The notes under the pieces: model-generated | The model's input: only the letters and a program-made list of their open reading frames with translations | Told to the model about the DNA's origin: nothing | The model's database searches: none | Assembly: GCF_001540865.1 (NCBI RefSeq) | Contig: NC_033623.1 | Coordinates: 15,230,955 to 15,294,954, forward strand | Length of the DNA: 64,000 nt | Reading direction: 5' to 3' | Source: Ananas comosus | Taxonomy: Eukaryota; Streptophyta; Magnoliopsida; Poales; Bromeliaceae | Shown here: positions 25,077 through 37,366 of the stretch, piece by piece | How the letters are laid out: the number at the start of each line of letters is the position of its first letter | How positions within the stretch are numbered: the first letter of the stretch is position 1 | Translations under genes and position numbers: made by a program

Positions 25077-27040
25077 CAAATCTCACTTTACTTATTTTAG
25101 GTATTTTTTTGGTTTGGTGTACGCCCGGCCTTTTACTCATTTTTTATAAATGGAAATTAGTAGAAATTTTCAAACCTTTCTCACTTACACAGAAAGTAAG
25201 TTGATTTTGTAAAACGAAGCGAGTGGCTGAATATGTAGAAATAATTGACAAATCATGCCGCCAACAAATCTAACAGCGAGATGCGGCGTAACATCATGCA
25301 TTTCGACCTTCTTTTAGCTTGCAAGGTGTGAGATCTATGGTTGGGTCAAGATGAAAATGATGGTTATTTTAGAATAAATTGGATACTCATTTTTAGTCAA
25401 ATGACTTTTATTAGAATAACTAATTTAGTTTATCTCTAGTCATAGTGATCATATGTAGCATCTATGCGAATTCACACAACATGAAAAGCATATAACTCAA
25501 ACCAATCGAGAACTGTTTGAGATAGTGTGACGCACTATTAGATTGTGGAAATCTCCTAATTAGTGTTAACAAATACAATAAATTATGCAGCTTTGCAATT
25601 GTCAAAAAGTGAATCAAATAATAATACATGAAGATCAATAGTAAAATATATACTTGGGGAGAATATATCTATTGACATGTTGGCTTGTTGGTACATGTGA
25701 TATTGTATAGTCAACAAAAAATTGTATTAGTTCCATTCATATTAACTAAGGGTTTACCTACTAAAATTGATCTATATTAATAATATTAGTAATTACTAGT
25801 TCAAATCTACATGTGCTCCTGGGTGGACAAATTAATGACTCAAAAACAAAGTTATTACCTCGTACGTACGTATTCTTATTGTGAGTTTAAAAAAATATAT
25901 ATATATATTTTTTGATAAAAAATACGACATATCTATTATTACATTCGTTTGATAAATTATGATAAATTTTTATTTTTGGGTTTAAATAAAATTGTATATA
26001 TATAGCACGTATTTACTCATCCTTTTTATGCAAAACTATTTTCGACATGCCAGTGAATAACCCAACAAATTAATCACTTCTAACTATAAATTTCTCTTTG
26101 GATATTCTATTTAATTAATTTAACACCATTCAATGGTCATCTAAATTGTATTGAATCAACTAACTCCCCAATTTTTCTTGCTGATTTGGACAAAATGCAT
26201 GCTCGATCCTCTAATTTTATCACGTGGTAAATGAGAAATATATTATTCGCAAGAAATCGTGAAAATGACAAGGTTATATATGCCCCTATATTATAATGTA
26301 ACAGGTTGCATTAAGCGAGGACTATTATGTAAATAGCGTAGTGTTTGCTCGTTTCTTTTTTGTACATGCACGAATGGATCGCTACAACAAACGGGACCCC
26401 AAAAATAATAATAAAAAAAAAGGCACGTGCGAGATATAGACGGGTCGAGATTAAAGTATTAAATTCAACATTTGTAAGAAAAAAAATAATTAAATTCTTT
26501 AATTATATCGTTAATTATTGTTGGGTATGATAGTCGGAGACGTAAGCAAAAAAGCCGAATATGGCGGAAAAAGGTCATCCATTAAAGAGGATGCGACGTA
26601 TGCCACGTGGCTTCGGTTGGCGCGGGAGTCCGACGTGGCGTGTTGGGAGTGGTTGTTTGGAGTGGATCGGTACGACCGTGTTTGCAGGCGACGGAGGTAG
26701 ATCAGGTAATGCGAGTGGGTCCCACCACCGTCGACCTTATCCGAACGAGTCGGTCTAGAAACATTGCATCTATCCGGAGTCGCTCTCTCGATCTGCGATC
26801 CCTCGCCAAAAGTTGGAAACTTTTTTTTTATTTTTTTTATTTTTTTATTTTTTATTCTTATTATTTTTCACCAATTTTTCCACTCGCCACAGCCGTTTCC
26901 CAACTTTGGAAGCTTCTGTTCCCCTCCGCTGACGTTAACGCCTTCTATATGCGAATATGCACCGGTTTGGGTTACATTTAAAAAAAGTAATTTTTATAAA
27001 ATTGATTTCGATTTGAAAAATTAATTTTGGTTAAAAATTA

Positions 27041-27455
27041 TAGGGTGTTCGGCTAAGTTTAGATAAAAGTATTTTTTCTAAAGTAATTTTGTAAAGCTAT
27101 TTGGCAAAAAATATTTTGATATTTGCATATATTAATATTCTTACTAAATTTTTAAATTTAAATTCGTACAAAATTTAAAATTTGATCTTTTGATTTAAAA
27201 AATAATTTAATATTTAAAATTTAAAAATTAAATGTAAAATAAAATTTTGAAGTTTTAGTCCAAAATCAGAATCAAATTTCAAGAAACAGTTTTTTTTTTT
27301 AATTTCTGATTCAAGAATCAAATTTAAATTTTTAAATTTTATTCTGAAAAATAAAATTAAATTTTTTCAACACTTGTTGTCAAATATTCTACTGAACTCA
27401 AAATCACTTTTGGATTCAAAATCTCTTTTCGAAAGCAGGGCCAAACATCCCCTAT
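27041..27455. mobile_element. Probable MITE with TAGGG... ends
   Basis: Left end TAGGGTGTTCGGCT and right-end complement TAGGGGATGTTTGGCC are imperfect inverted repeats around an AT-rich core. No target duplication found. Confidence 0.4.
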
Positions 27456-28069
27456 CTTCTCCTCTGATTTGCTCTTATATCATAATCCCGTATTACTGGA
27501 ATTTTATTTGACACAAGTTATATTTGGATATACTATAATTTATTTTGATATTCAAAATTGTAGATTCTGAAATCAAATTGGGCACGAATCAAGTTGGACA
27601 AAATTTTTCTTTTCTTTATATTGAAGTGGTTGAAGAAGGTCTCTATTCTCCTTGTATTACATGTAATTAAGTTGACATTCTAAATATAAAGTAAATTTTT
27701 TTAGACATTTGCCATACTATTTAGTGTAGTACAAAAATTTACCCAATCTAAATGAGGACCTAAATGTAAATATATCCACCTTCCCGTCCTCGTCATCTTA
27801 TTTAACTTTTTTCTCACTATCTGTGTTTAGTGTAATTGGCGAAGTGTTTAATAATTAATTTTTAATATTTCTAATTCGACACCTAGTCGGTTTATTTTTC
27901 AAACGAAGCTTTTTTTAAAAAAAAAATATTTAAAACAGATAAATTGCTATGGTTTACTAAAAAGAATTAATTTTTCTTTCTTGCCTTTTTCCTTTTTTTT
28001 TTTTCTGTGGAATAGGGAGATAGAGAACCCTCATTAATCAAATGGAATGGTGATTTTTTTTTTTAGGGT

Positions 28070-28330
28070 AAACTTCAAACACCACTTCTGTGATTTCGCA
28101 CTTACTTATTTTAGTACTCTGTTGTTTAAAGTGTATCAAGTTAGTGTCATGTGGTTTCATTTTTATCTTTTTATTATCGTTTTCACTAATTTTTTTTTAT
28201 TAAATCAGTGATAAAGTTAAAATTAAAGCGCACTAAAGTGAATATTCGATAAATCTAGATGGAATATCTGAATTTTTTGTGTATATAATTTAACAAAATA
28301 TTAATGAAAAAATTGACGAAAAGATATATA
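28070..28330. repeat. MULE-like palindromic repeat, copy 2 (partial)
   Basis: Begins AAACTTCAAACACCACTTC and shares TTAAATCAGTGATAAAGTT and TTTAACAAAATATTAATG with the other two copies. Cut off by a (TA)n tract on the right. Confidence 0.45.
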
Positions 28331-29173
28331 TATATATATATATTTTTTTTTAATGAGCAAAGTTTCCACCCATTGTGAGACCCACCGCGCTGGTTCACAG
28401 AAATGGGCGAGTGGGCCAACCGCTCTTACTTGTGCATCCCCCCCTCCACGACGCGACAAAATGCCATCCTACGTGTCACCCTCGCTGACGGCCTCACATC
28501 TGATGTCATCCACTGGCCACTGCTCCATGGGAGTAATTTTTGAGTGTACCTTCTCTTCTACCATATTCTTCCTAAAAAATTGTCTAATTATCTGCCCTGC
28601 TGTCTCATCGATTTCTTTTCTAAATTATTGAGTCAAGTTAATTAAATTCCCATTAAAAGAGTGTTCAAAAATATGTGTTTTAATCAGAAAACATCTCTAG
28701 CCTTAAAAGCACGGATTTCTATAACATTATTACTGTACTGTCAAACTCATATGCCGCATTAAAAAAATTTATATGATATAATAATAATAATAATAATAAT
28801 AATATATTTGGCCATCTGTAACTGCACTCACGTATTGTAGTGATGATGAGATAAAGATAAAAATAGAATATCTGATGGTCTAAGTTAATATATATGTGAT
28901 AAACAATGCCTAAGTAGAGGGCTCTCCTTGCCGACGCTTCCACAGTTACAAAGAAAATTAATTTATTATTATTATTATTATTACCTGACCTTCAAAGTTC
29001 GAACAACAAAACAAAAAAAAATATATAATATTTTAAAAAAAACGAATAAAAAAATATATTAAAAAGAAAGAAAATTGGGCATTTCATCACGTGCTCGTAA
29101 ACGAGGAAAATTCACGGAAGCACGAGTTGCCCGAATTCGACCTCCCACGGTCCCACCCCCAACATTTCTCGGA

Positions 29174-29182
29174 TATATAAAA
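29174..29182 (+). promoter_or_regulatory. TATA box of the ERF IXa gene
   Basis: TATATAAAA lies 132 bases upstream of the ATG at 29314, predicting a leader of about 105 bases. A G-box (CACGTG) lies at 29088-29093, in the proximal promoter. Confidence 0.7.
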
Positions 29183-29313
29183 CCGTTTCCTCACACCCAC
29201 CCTTTCCAACCCCAATTTCCACTTTCACCACCGCATCTAACCCAACTCCTCCGAAACAAAACGAAAAAAAGGAAGAAAGAAAGAAACTAGCTCCCACCGG
29301 CGGTGACGGCACC

Positions 29314-30261
29314 ATGTCCCAAATGACGGGCCATTCCGCCGGGGACCTCGACCTCCACCTGGAGTCCATCCGCCACCTCCTCCTCGACGACCTCGAGATG
29401 CCCTCCGCCGCGGTGATGAGCTTACCACCGCAGGGCGGAGGCGGAGGCCCCGTGTATTGCCGGAGCTCGAGCTTCGGGAGCCTCGTCGCCGCGCAGTGGG
29501 GCGAGCTCCCCTTCCGCGTCGACGACTCCGACGACATGGTCGTCCTCGGCGCCCTCCGCGACGCCATCTCCCAGGGCTGGCTCCCCGACGGGCCCCCCAA
29601 CCCCGATCCGCTCCCGGCGGCGGCAACGGCGGCGGACGCGGCGCCGACGCCGACTCCGACGCCGGCGCCGATGCCTCAGACTCCGACGCAGCCGCGGGCG
29701 GCGGCGGCGAAGGGGAAGCACTACAGAGGGGTGCGGCAGCGGCCGTGGGGGAAGTTCGCGGCGGAGATCAGGGACCCGGCGAAGAACGGGGCTAGGGTTT
29801 GGCTCGGGACCTTCGAGACCGCCGAGGACGCCGCGCTCGCCTACGACCGCGCCGCGTACCGGATGCGCGGCTCCCGCGCGCTCCTCAATTTCCCGCTCCG
29901 GATCGGGTCGCACGCGTCCGAGCCCGCGCCCGCGCCCGCTTCGCCGTCGTCGTCGAAGCGCTCCTCGCCCGAGCCCTCTTCGTCGACCTCGTCGTCGTCG
30001 TCGTCGTCGTCCTCCTCCTCCTCCGCGATCTCCTCGCCCCGATCGCCCTCGTCGCCGCCGAAGAGGCGGAAGAGAGGGGAAGCGGCGGCGGCGTCCATGG
30101 CCATGTTCCCTGCTCCAGCTGTGGCTCCCAATTCGGCCGAGATTCCGGTTCAAGTCACCGTCCCGGTTCAGGCCCATACCGGTTTGGGCTTCGGGGCTAG
30201 GCCGGTCGAATTCCCAGCTGGGATGCAACTCACACGTGTCGGGCAATTATTGGTTGGTTAA
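29314..30261 (+). CDS. AP2/ERF transcription factor, subfamily IXa (ERF1A/ERF2-like)
   Basis: Single-exon protein of 315 residues. The AP2/ERF domain is at about 136-194, begins [16 protein letters not shown] and carries the ERF-type Ala14/Asp19 signature. The domain interior ([20 protein letters not shown]) is typical of the Arabidopsis ERF1A/ERF2 and tobacco ERF2 group. An acidic N-terminal stretch (HLLLDDLEM, later [14 protein letters not shown] and [10 protein letters not shown]) resembles the activation region of that group. A Ser-rich linker (about 221-237) precedes a basic nuclear signal PPKRRKRG (248-255). The C-terminal tail holds VQVTVPVQ. It should activate GCC-box genes in ethylene, jasmonate and pathogen responses. 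The first ATG is in good context (GCACCATGT); a second in-frame ATG lies three codons later. Codon use is extremely GC-rich against AT-rich flanks, which is normal for monocot ERFs. Confidence 0.95.
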   Translation: MSQMTGHSAGDLDLHLESIRHLLLDDLEMPSAAVMSLPPQGGGGGPVYCRSSSFGSLVAAQWGELPFRVDDSDDMVVLGALRDAISQGWLPDGPPNPDPLPAAATAADAAPTPTPTPAPMPQTPTQPRAAAAKGKHYRGVRQRPWGKFAAEIRDPAKNGARVWLGTFETAEDAALAYDRAAYRMRGSRALLNFPLRIGSHASEPAPAPASPSSSKRSSPEPSSSTSSSSSSSSSSSSAISSPRSPSSPPKRRKRGEAAAASMAMFPAPAVAPNSAEIPVQVTVPVQAHTGLGFGARPVEFPAGMQLTRVGQLLVG

Positions 30262-30531
30262 TCCAGCGCAAGTTTGTTAGAGTAAGAATTAGGGAAATGT
30301 GTTGGGCCCCACACTCCCCCCTCAAAGGATCTTCCGCGGACTCTTGATATATTTGATTTGCTGAGGCAAAATCATATTTTGGAATGCATCTTTAAATTAA
30401 TCAAAATTTTATATATTTTGTACAGTCGCATATCAAAATTCGGGGTAGTATGCATTAGAAGTGGAATTAGTGGTCTCAAGAATTTGGAAAAGTTTGGAGT
30501 AAATAGTAGATAGTTTAGGGGCAAAAGTGCG

Positions 30532-30534
<3 letters not shown>

Positions 30535-30577
<43 letters not shown>
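30535..30577. repeat. (GA)n microsatellite 3' of the ERF IXa gene
   Basis: About 43 bases of GA with one AAAG interruption, roughly 275 bases after the stop codon and possibly within the 3' UTR. Confidence 0.85.
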
Positions 30578-31165
30578 TGTCATGCTTTACTTGTCGCAGT
30601 GTAGTTTTAGGATTTTGGTGTGGTGGTGAAAAGGCTCTGGCGTGGTTGCAATGTAGCATGTCTTCTTTAATTCTTTGATGAAGGTTGTCTTTCTTAAAGA
30701 TTTTTTTTTTTTTTTAAATAAATGAAGACTCATGAGAAATCAAACTAAACATAACTAACATGCTGACCAAAAAAACACCAAATATATATATATATATATA
30801 TATCATGCTTAACTACTGAGAACATATGATAAATGTGAGGATTATACACTCTATCCCCGTGTGATCAATGTGGCCTTGTTGTTGTCACTCTCCGCTACAC
30901 TTCACAGCAATGATGAAAATAACTTATTATTATTCTAAACACAATAAATTCTCGAAGAAGATGCTTGTTTTGGACAAGCTTGGGTATTCTAGAATAACTA
31001 AGATGTTTCTGGAACAAGTGAAGATGCAATTGATCGTGTATAATTTGGGAAGGGAAATTCTACCGTCAATTCTCAATATTCTTTTTACTTTTCTAAAAAG
31101 ATTCAACTTGCTGACTGCAAAAAAAAAAACGTTGTGTTATATTTATAGATTTAGTGAGCTAAATA

Positions 31166-31990
31166 GACTCGCCGAGTCAGCGAAGTTTCTCAAAAATATT
31201 CTTGCAGTACACTTGAATTGGAGCCCTCTAATTTAGTAGTCTTTTTGTAAATTTGACAAGCCTATCAGCTAGAAAAAAAGAAAATCCACAGAAAAGAAGT
31301 AATTTTATGGTGCTGCAACAATTTTGCTATTAGGCTCGTCGAGTCAGCAAAGTTTCTCAAAAAAGTCGCTGCAGTATACTCAGCGTGGAGCCCTAGACTT
31401 GCCGAGTCAGCAAAGTTTTTCAAAAATATTCCCGCAGCACACTCAAAGTGGAGCCCTCTAATTCAATAATCTTTTTGTGAATTCATTAAGCCTATCAGTC
31501 GGAAAAAAAAGAAAATCCACAGAAAAGAAAAGTAACTTTATGGTATGCAACAATTTTGCTATTAGGCTCGCCGAGTCAGCAAAGTTTCTCAAAGAGGTCC
31601 CCATAGTATACTTGGAGTGGAGTCCTTAGACTTACCGAGTCAGCAAAGTTTCTAAAAAATGTTCCCACAGTACACTCAAAGTGGAGCTCTTTAATTTAAT
31701 AATCTTTTTGTGAATTCATCAAACCTATCGGAAAAAAAAAAAAAAAAGAAAAAAGAAAATCCACAGAAAAACAGTAACTTTACCGTATGCAACAATTTTG
31801 CTATTAGGCTCATCGAGTCAGCAAAGTTCCTCAAAGAGGTTACCGTAGTATACTCGGAGTGGAGCCCACTAATTTAGTAAGTAGCCTTTTATCAATTCGA
31901 CGAACTAATCAGTAGGGGAAAAAGCAAAAAAAAAGAGAAAGAAAATTCACAGAAAAAATTGTAACTCCCTGGTCTTGCAACAATTTTGCT
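31166..31990. repeat. Tandem array, about 232-base higher-order unit
   Basis: The box CCGAGTCAGCAAAGTTTCTC recurs with small changes at about 31171, 31337, 31401, 31570, 31633 and 31811. Every second box is 230-241 bases apart. Each large unit also carries AAAATCCACAGAAAA and CAACAATTTTGCTATTAGG (about 31316, 31548, 31789, 31978). Flanks are single-copy. Confidence 0.8.
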
Positions 31991-32789
31991 ATTAGGATGG
32001 TCACACAATAACTAAAGTTCAAGGAATTAAACAAAGTGAAACTAAATTAAATCTTAAAGTCTATTTCTCCAACCGACCATCCTATCATAAATACCATTAA
32101 CAAAATATTTTTTACAATGACCAACACCTACTGAAAAACTAGCAGTCGAGATAACAAATCTTGTTTTTTCCGAAAAAGTCACTTTACAATACTAAATTAG
32201 ATATTATAAAAAAAAGTGATGGTCTCATTCTTAATAATCGTGATTAAAAAAAAAAAAAAAACAAGGTGTTTGATCTTGTGCTTATCCTCTAACAAATAAA
32301 ATATCTGACTAAATGCACAGCAAGCAGGTTGTTTTGATCGCGTGCTATCCAAGCAGAATGACTCATAAGCTTATTATAATTAGATGTTTAACAGCTGTTC
32401 AACCTCGAATTAACTAAATGCTTCTAGAATTATATACATATTTATAATTCTAAACCCTAGTCCGAAGTAATTAAATAGATACACGTGATCAAAATGGGCA
32501 CATTAGAACCCGCATGTCGTTGGCCCACGCTGAGCGTCTGTAAAAGCGATGTTTTATTAGTGTTTTCTAAGTAATTTGAGCATCTTTTATTTTGGGTTTT
32601 GAAATTTTATTTGAACTTCACACTGTAACAAAAGCTTTGGTACTTTTTTTTTTTTTTTTTTTTTTTTTGCCGATGAATGATTTTTTAAGTAGAGCGACTG
32701 TGGAGTAGACAGGTCGTAGACTCGTAGTGGCACTATGACGACAAGCCAAGTCCCCCGGATGAGCTCAAAGAAGTAAATGCCCATGTCAC

Positions 32790-32791
32790 AA

Positions 32792-32824
<33 letters not shown>

Positions 32825-32890
32825 TGCGGCTTCCAATTCCACGATGCGGCTTCCAATACATGCATGCATACATACATACATACATACATA
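32790..32890. repeat. (CATA)n tetranucleotide tracts
   Basis: Two CATA runs (about 32792-32820 and 32865-32888) separated by two copies of GCGGCTTCCAAT. They abut family C. Confidence 0.8.
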
Positions 32891-32908
32891 TATTGTAGCT
32901 TCTAATTC

Positions 32909-33433
32909 GGTAGTACAGAAGCCTCCGTGCTATTAAGTTGTTTTCGATGATGCGGCTTCCAATTCGACGATCGGCTCCGTTAGACTTGATCTATAGTATT
33001 AAAAGTATTTGAAAACTAAATTTTATAAATTTTTGGCATCATTTACTTATCAAACGAATAGTCTAAAAATAAACGGCTGAAAATAAAAATCTCCTAAAAA
33101 ATGATGATAAAAAACTTGAATTTAAAATCAGAGATATTGATTTTACTCTAAATAGTGAAAAAAAAAATTCTATAAAAATTTCATCAAATTTGGATTGTTT
33201 TAAACCGTTAAATTCACAAATGCATCAAATCTACCATTAAAATTATCAATTTTGAGACCTTTTCATCACTAGCCAAATGATATCGAAAAATTATAAAATT
33301 TAGTTTTCAAATATTTTTCAATAGTATAAATCAAGTCTAACGGAATCGATCGTCGATTTGGAAGCCGCATCATTGAAAACAACTTGGTTGCACGGAGGCC
33401 TCCGTGCTACCAATAGTATACCAGCCTAGCTCT
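32909..33433. mobile_element. MITE family C, about 0.5 kb with long inverted ends
   Basis: Left end GCCTCCGTGCTATTAAGTTG; right end carries the complement (CAACTTGGTTGCACGGAGGC). About 65 bases of imperfect inverted repeat include TGCGGCTTCCAATTCGACG and its partner. The middle is AT-rich and non-coding. A second copy is at 35227-35735. Confidence 0.6.
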
Positions 33434-33442
33434 ATATATATA

Positions 33443-33675
33443 TACAGAGAGTCTAGCTAGGGTACTATCGATAGCACTAAAGATTTGGTGCTATCGAGTT
33501 TTCTACCGTTAGATTTAACTCTCTGATTATTTTTATCCGTTAGATTATACTATTCAACCAACCATTCACTCAACCCTAGGAGGTCCACATCATCCTAATC
33601 ACCCATTTCTCAATCTAAGGGCTAAAAAATCAATAGCACCAATAGTTTGGTGCTATTGATAGTATTCCAGCCTAG

Positions 33676-33678
<3 letters not shown>
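33443..33678. mobile_element. MITE family A, copy next to the assembly gap
   Basis: Complete-looking copy: GTCTAGCTAGGGTACTATCG at one end, ATTCCAGCCTAGTTC at the other, with the CAACCATTCACTCAACCC core. It runs into (TA)n/(GA)n and then the N gap. Confidence 0.6.

Positions 33679-33764
<86 letters not shown>
33679..33764. repeat. (TA)n-(GA)n tract at the edge of the gap
   Basis: TA repeat to 33744, then GA repeat to 33764, where the unknown bases begin. Confidence 0.9.
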
Positions 33765-34640
33765 NNNNNNNNNNNNNNNNNNNNNNNNNNNNNNNNNNNN
33801 NNNNNNNNNNNNNNNNNNNNNNNNNNNNNNNNNNNNNNNNNNNNNNNNNNNNNNNNNNNNNNNNNNNNNNNNNNNNNNNNNNNNNNNNNNNNNNNNNNNN
33901 NNNNNNNNNNNNNNNNNNNNNNNNNNNNNNNNNNNNNNNNNNNNNNNNNNNNNNNNNNNNNNNNNNNNNNNNNNNNNNNNNNNNNNNNNNNNNNNNNNNN
34001 NNNNNNNNNNNNNNNNNNNNNNNNNNNNNNNNNNNNNNNNNNNNNNNNNNNNNNNNNNNNNNNNNNNNNNNNNNNNNNNNNNNNNNNNNNNNNNNNNNNN
34101 NNNNNNNNNNNNNNNNNNNNNNNNNNNNNNNNNNNNNNNNNNNNNNNNNNNNNNNNNNNNNNNNNNNNNNNNNNNNNNNNNNNNNNNNNNNNNNNNNNNN
34201 NNNNNNNNNNNNNNNNNNNNNNNNNNNNNNNNNNNNNNNNNNNNNNNNNNNNNNNNNNNNNNNNNNNNNNNNNNNNNNNNNNNNNNNNNNNNNNNNNNNN
34301 NNNNNNNNNNNNNNNNNNNNNNNNNNNNNNNNNNNNNNNNNNNNNNNNNNNNNNNNNNNNNNNNNNNNNNNNNNNNNNNNNNNNNNNNNNNNNNNNNNNN
34401 NNNNNNNNNNNNNNNNNNNNNNNNNNNNNNNNNNNNNNNNNNNNNNNNNNNNNNNNNNNNNNNNNNNNNNNNNNNNNNNNNNNNNNNNNNNNNNNNNNNN
34501 NNNNNNNNNNNNNNNNNNNNNNNNNNNNNNNNNNNNNNNNNNNNNNNNNNNNNNNNNNNNNNNNNNNNNNNNNNNNNNNNNNNNNNNNNNNNNNNNNNNN
34601 NNNNNNNNNNNNNNNNNNNNNNNNNNNNNNNNNNNNNNNN
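33765..34640. other. Assembly gap of 876 unknown bases
   Basis: A continuous run of N. It starts inside a simple repeat and resumes in TATAGAAAGGAGAGAGATG, so a collapsed repeat or another MITE is likely. Confidence 0.99.
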
Positions 34641-34674
34641 TATAGAAAGGAGAGAGATGAGGGGATGGGGAGAG

Positions 34675-35205
34675 AGAGAGACTGCCGGCTACATATTCTT
34701 ATGAGTACCCGATCGCCTTCGTACTCATAGTTTTTTTTGTTTTTTTCTATGATAGGAGCTGCTGAACAACGGCATCCATTCGTTAAACATTTTCTAGAGC
34801 ATTTAACTTCTAGAAATCAATTCACAATACTTTAAACTCATTTACCTTACGAATCAAAACCACAAAATTGACAATGTTTTACGGCTGGTATATTGATATT
34901 GCTAATTTAACGGATGCAGAAGAATTGTGAATAATTGAATTTTTGATAGAAAATTCTATTCACTATTCTAATAATAGATCAATAACTCGATCTTAAATTG
35001 AAGGATCCGTATCATTCTTTTTTTAAAACGTTGACTCGTTGCGATTTTTGACCGTTCTTTATGCCGTTGATGCGAGTTTTTATGATTCGAAAAATTGCAC
35101 GAAATTTATTTTCTATAAGTTTTAAATACTCTAGATAAGTGTTTAAATCGTATGGTATCGGCGATCGTAATCATAAGAGTATAGTAGCCCTACTCTATAT
35201 ATAAT
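34675..35205. mobile_element. Diverged MITE-like element beside the gap
   Basis: Left GAGTACCCGATCGCCTTCG and right GGCGATCGTAATCATAAGAG are roughly complementary, and the right end ATAGTAGCCCTACTC meets a (TA)n tract, as in the families nearby. The left edge is uncertain because of the N gap. Confidence 0.35.
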
Positions 35206-35226
35206 ATATATATATATATATAGAAT

Positions 35227-35735
35227 TAGTTACCTATACTAATCAGTGGACAGACGTCCGTGCTTACTAAGTTGTTTTCGATGATGCGGTTTCAAATCAA
35301 TGATCGGACTCTGTATAGACTTGCTCTAAACTATTGAAGTATTTAGAAACTAAATTTCAGAATTTTCGATGTTTTACAATAAACAAGTAGTCTAAAATGA
35401 ACGGCTGATAAAAAAATCTCACAAAAAATGATGATAAAAGATTTAAATTTCAAGGATCCAGTATACTAATCTCACTCTTAAATAGTGAAAAGAAATTTTC
35501 TATAATTGTTCATCGCATTTGGATTGTTTTACAGCGTTAAACTCATCGGCATTAAATTGTCAATTTTGAGGATTTTTTGATTCACTAGTAAATGATGTCG
35601 AAAAAATTGAAATTTGTTTTCAAATACTTTCAAATAGTGTAGATAGGTCTGACGGAGCTCAGGATCGGTCAATTTTGAAACCGCAATCATCGAAACACTT
35701 TGTGCAGGAGGAGCGCTCCGTGCTACCGTAGCTGA
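35227..35735. mobile_element. MITE family C, second copy
   Basis: Matches the copy at 32909 along its length: CCGTGCTTACTAAGTTGTTT at the left, CGCTCCGTGCTACCGTAG at the right, and AACGGCTGATAAAAAAATC inside. More diverged. Confidence 0.55.
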
Positions 35736-35799
35736 TGTAGCGGACGTATTAATACTTATAATTTATATATATAATATATATATATATATATTATATATA

Positions 35800-36018
35800 T
35801 AAATTGCAGCTAGAATATTTTAGAAGTATCTCCCTTTGGTGCTTCTAGGTTTAGTCCTTGGATCTATATCCTTAAATTACATATATCCTTAGATCAAACA
35901 CTTATTTCCACCTTTACCACACCTACAACATTCATCTCAACCTCACAATCTCTCATCAGAGGACTAAACATCAAAAGACATCACTTGGTGCTTTTGGAGT
36001 TTTCTATATATGTGTAGA
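35800..36018. mobile_element. MITE family B copy
   Basis: Contains GGTGCTTCTAGGTTTAGTCC, CCTTAGATCAAACAC and CATCTCAACCTCACA as in the other B copies. Bounded by (TA)n. Confidence 0.5.
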
Positions 36019-36232
36019 GTTGAGCTTAGAATACTTCTCAAAAGCACCATAGTGGTGTTACTTTGAGTTTTTAACTCGTTGTATCGGGAATTGTAGGGTG
36101 GGTATGATGGTGGTAGTGGGGTAGTTGGTAATTAAGTATTTGATCAAGGAATATAGTAATTATACAGTGGATCACGGTATTAGAAACTTAGAAGCACAAG
36201 TGGGTGGTGCTTTAAAAGTTATCCTAACTCAA
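36015..36232. mobile_element. MITE family B copy, opposite orientation
   Basis: Starts GAGTTGAGCTTAGAATAC and ends ATCCTAACTCAACTC before a (CT)n tract. It sits head to head with the previous copy. Confidence 0.5.
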
Positions 36233-36334
36233 CTCTCTCTCTCTCTCTCTCGTCTCTCTATCTATATATGTATTATATATATATTATATAGAGCTAGGCT
36301 ACTATACTATCTATAGATACGAGCTCGGCTACTA

Positions 36335-36806
36335 TGAGTGTTGGTTTCGATTCTAGGCGTTCAAATACGATCCCAACCGTTTAAAAGGATTGTAGAGTTA
36401 TTATAAAATTTCTAGAAATAAATTTATTTATTTTTGACTTGTTTATTTTTATGATCAATATTTTCAAAATGTCATATTTCAAGCTATTAGACAGTTTATG
36501 GAGTTTAACAGGCTGTTAGATAATCTAAATTCTTCAAGTTTGATATAAAATACTTTAAACTATATAGATTAGTTAACTCTTGATCTTGAATTTTAAAGTT
36601 CTATATTCAAAATTTTAAAGGTTATTCAATTTTCCAGTCCATTTTGATATAATTTATTTACTAAGTAAACGATATCGAAAAGACGTAAATTTTATTCCTA
36701 AGAAATTCATATACCCTAGATCATATTTAACGGTGTGGATCGTTGATTTGAACGCCCTAAGATCGAAAACAAACACTATAGTACCGGAGCTCAGTACTAT
36801 AGATAG
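36335..36806. mobile_element. MITE family D
   Basis: Left end GAGTGTTGGTTTCGATTC and right end GATCGAAAACAAACACTATAG are inverted copies. Next inside, GGCGTTCAAATACGATCC pairs with GGATCGTTGATTTGAACGCC. The interior is AT-rich. Confidence 0.55.
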
Positions 36807-36818
36807 TATAGGAGCCTA

Positions 36819-36882
<64 letters not shown>

Positions 36883-37366
36883 CTATTGTATCATCATAGT
36901 TAAGAAATATATCACCTAATATCTTAACAAATACTTTCATCATTATCTCTACATAAGAATTAGGATATTTTAAGAATTTCTACAAATATGACTCTTTTCT
37001 CTCTAATTTTGAATGTAAGAGGAAAATAGCGATTTCTTCCTTCTTCTCTCGACGTCTTTAGCCCTTTGCGCATCCGAGATGTGGAAATGTGGAAGATTCA
37101 AAACCATCAAAATAAGGATGATTCAAGAAGACTGTAAAATAAGTTATTCGATTCAATTTCGATTCTGAATACGTTGACTATTCAATTTATAAATTTTCAC
37201 TGTCATCTAATTTCAATAGTCAAAACTCCATTATTAAGAGATTTATGCAAATTGAAGTTGAGTATTCCACACACTATATTTTTTTTAAAAAAAAATCTAA
37301 TTCTTATCCTGTATATATACCCATGTCATCCTGACAATACCTAACATGAAAGTACTGATTGTTCCA

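Larger units (their letters stand above)
18211..29000. other. Gene-poor stretch between the C2orf69-type and ERF IXa genes
   Basis: Holds the MITEs, SINEs and retroelement debris listed separately. A GC-richer island at 26530-26960 has a perfect GCCACGTGGC (26602-26611) but no recognisable gene; another at 28353-28530 lies upstream of the ERF. The rest is AT-rich and featureless to me. Confidence 0.4.

Noticed and set aside
26518..26981. Overlapping frames in a GC-richer island
   Set aside because: Three frames are open at once, which reflects composition; none shows a domain.
29112..30246. Arg-rich frames across the ERF IXa gene
   Set aside because: Shadows of the AP2 gene produced by high GC content.
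30868..31236. 122-codon frame before the tandem array
   Set aside because: Runs into the repeat array, has no recognisable domain and an AT-rich composition.
31166..31990. CRISPR-like spaced repeats
   Set aside because: Eukaryotic context, units of 230 bases, and spacers that are themselves repeated.
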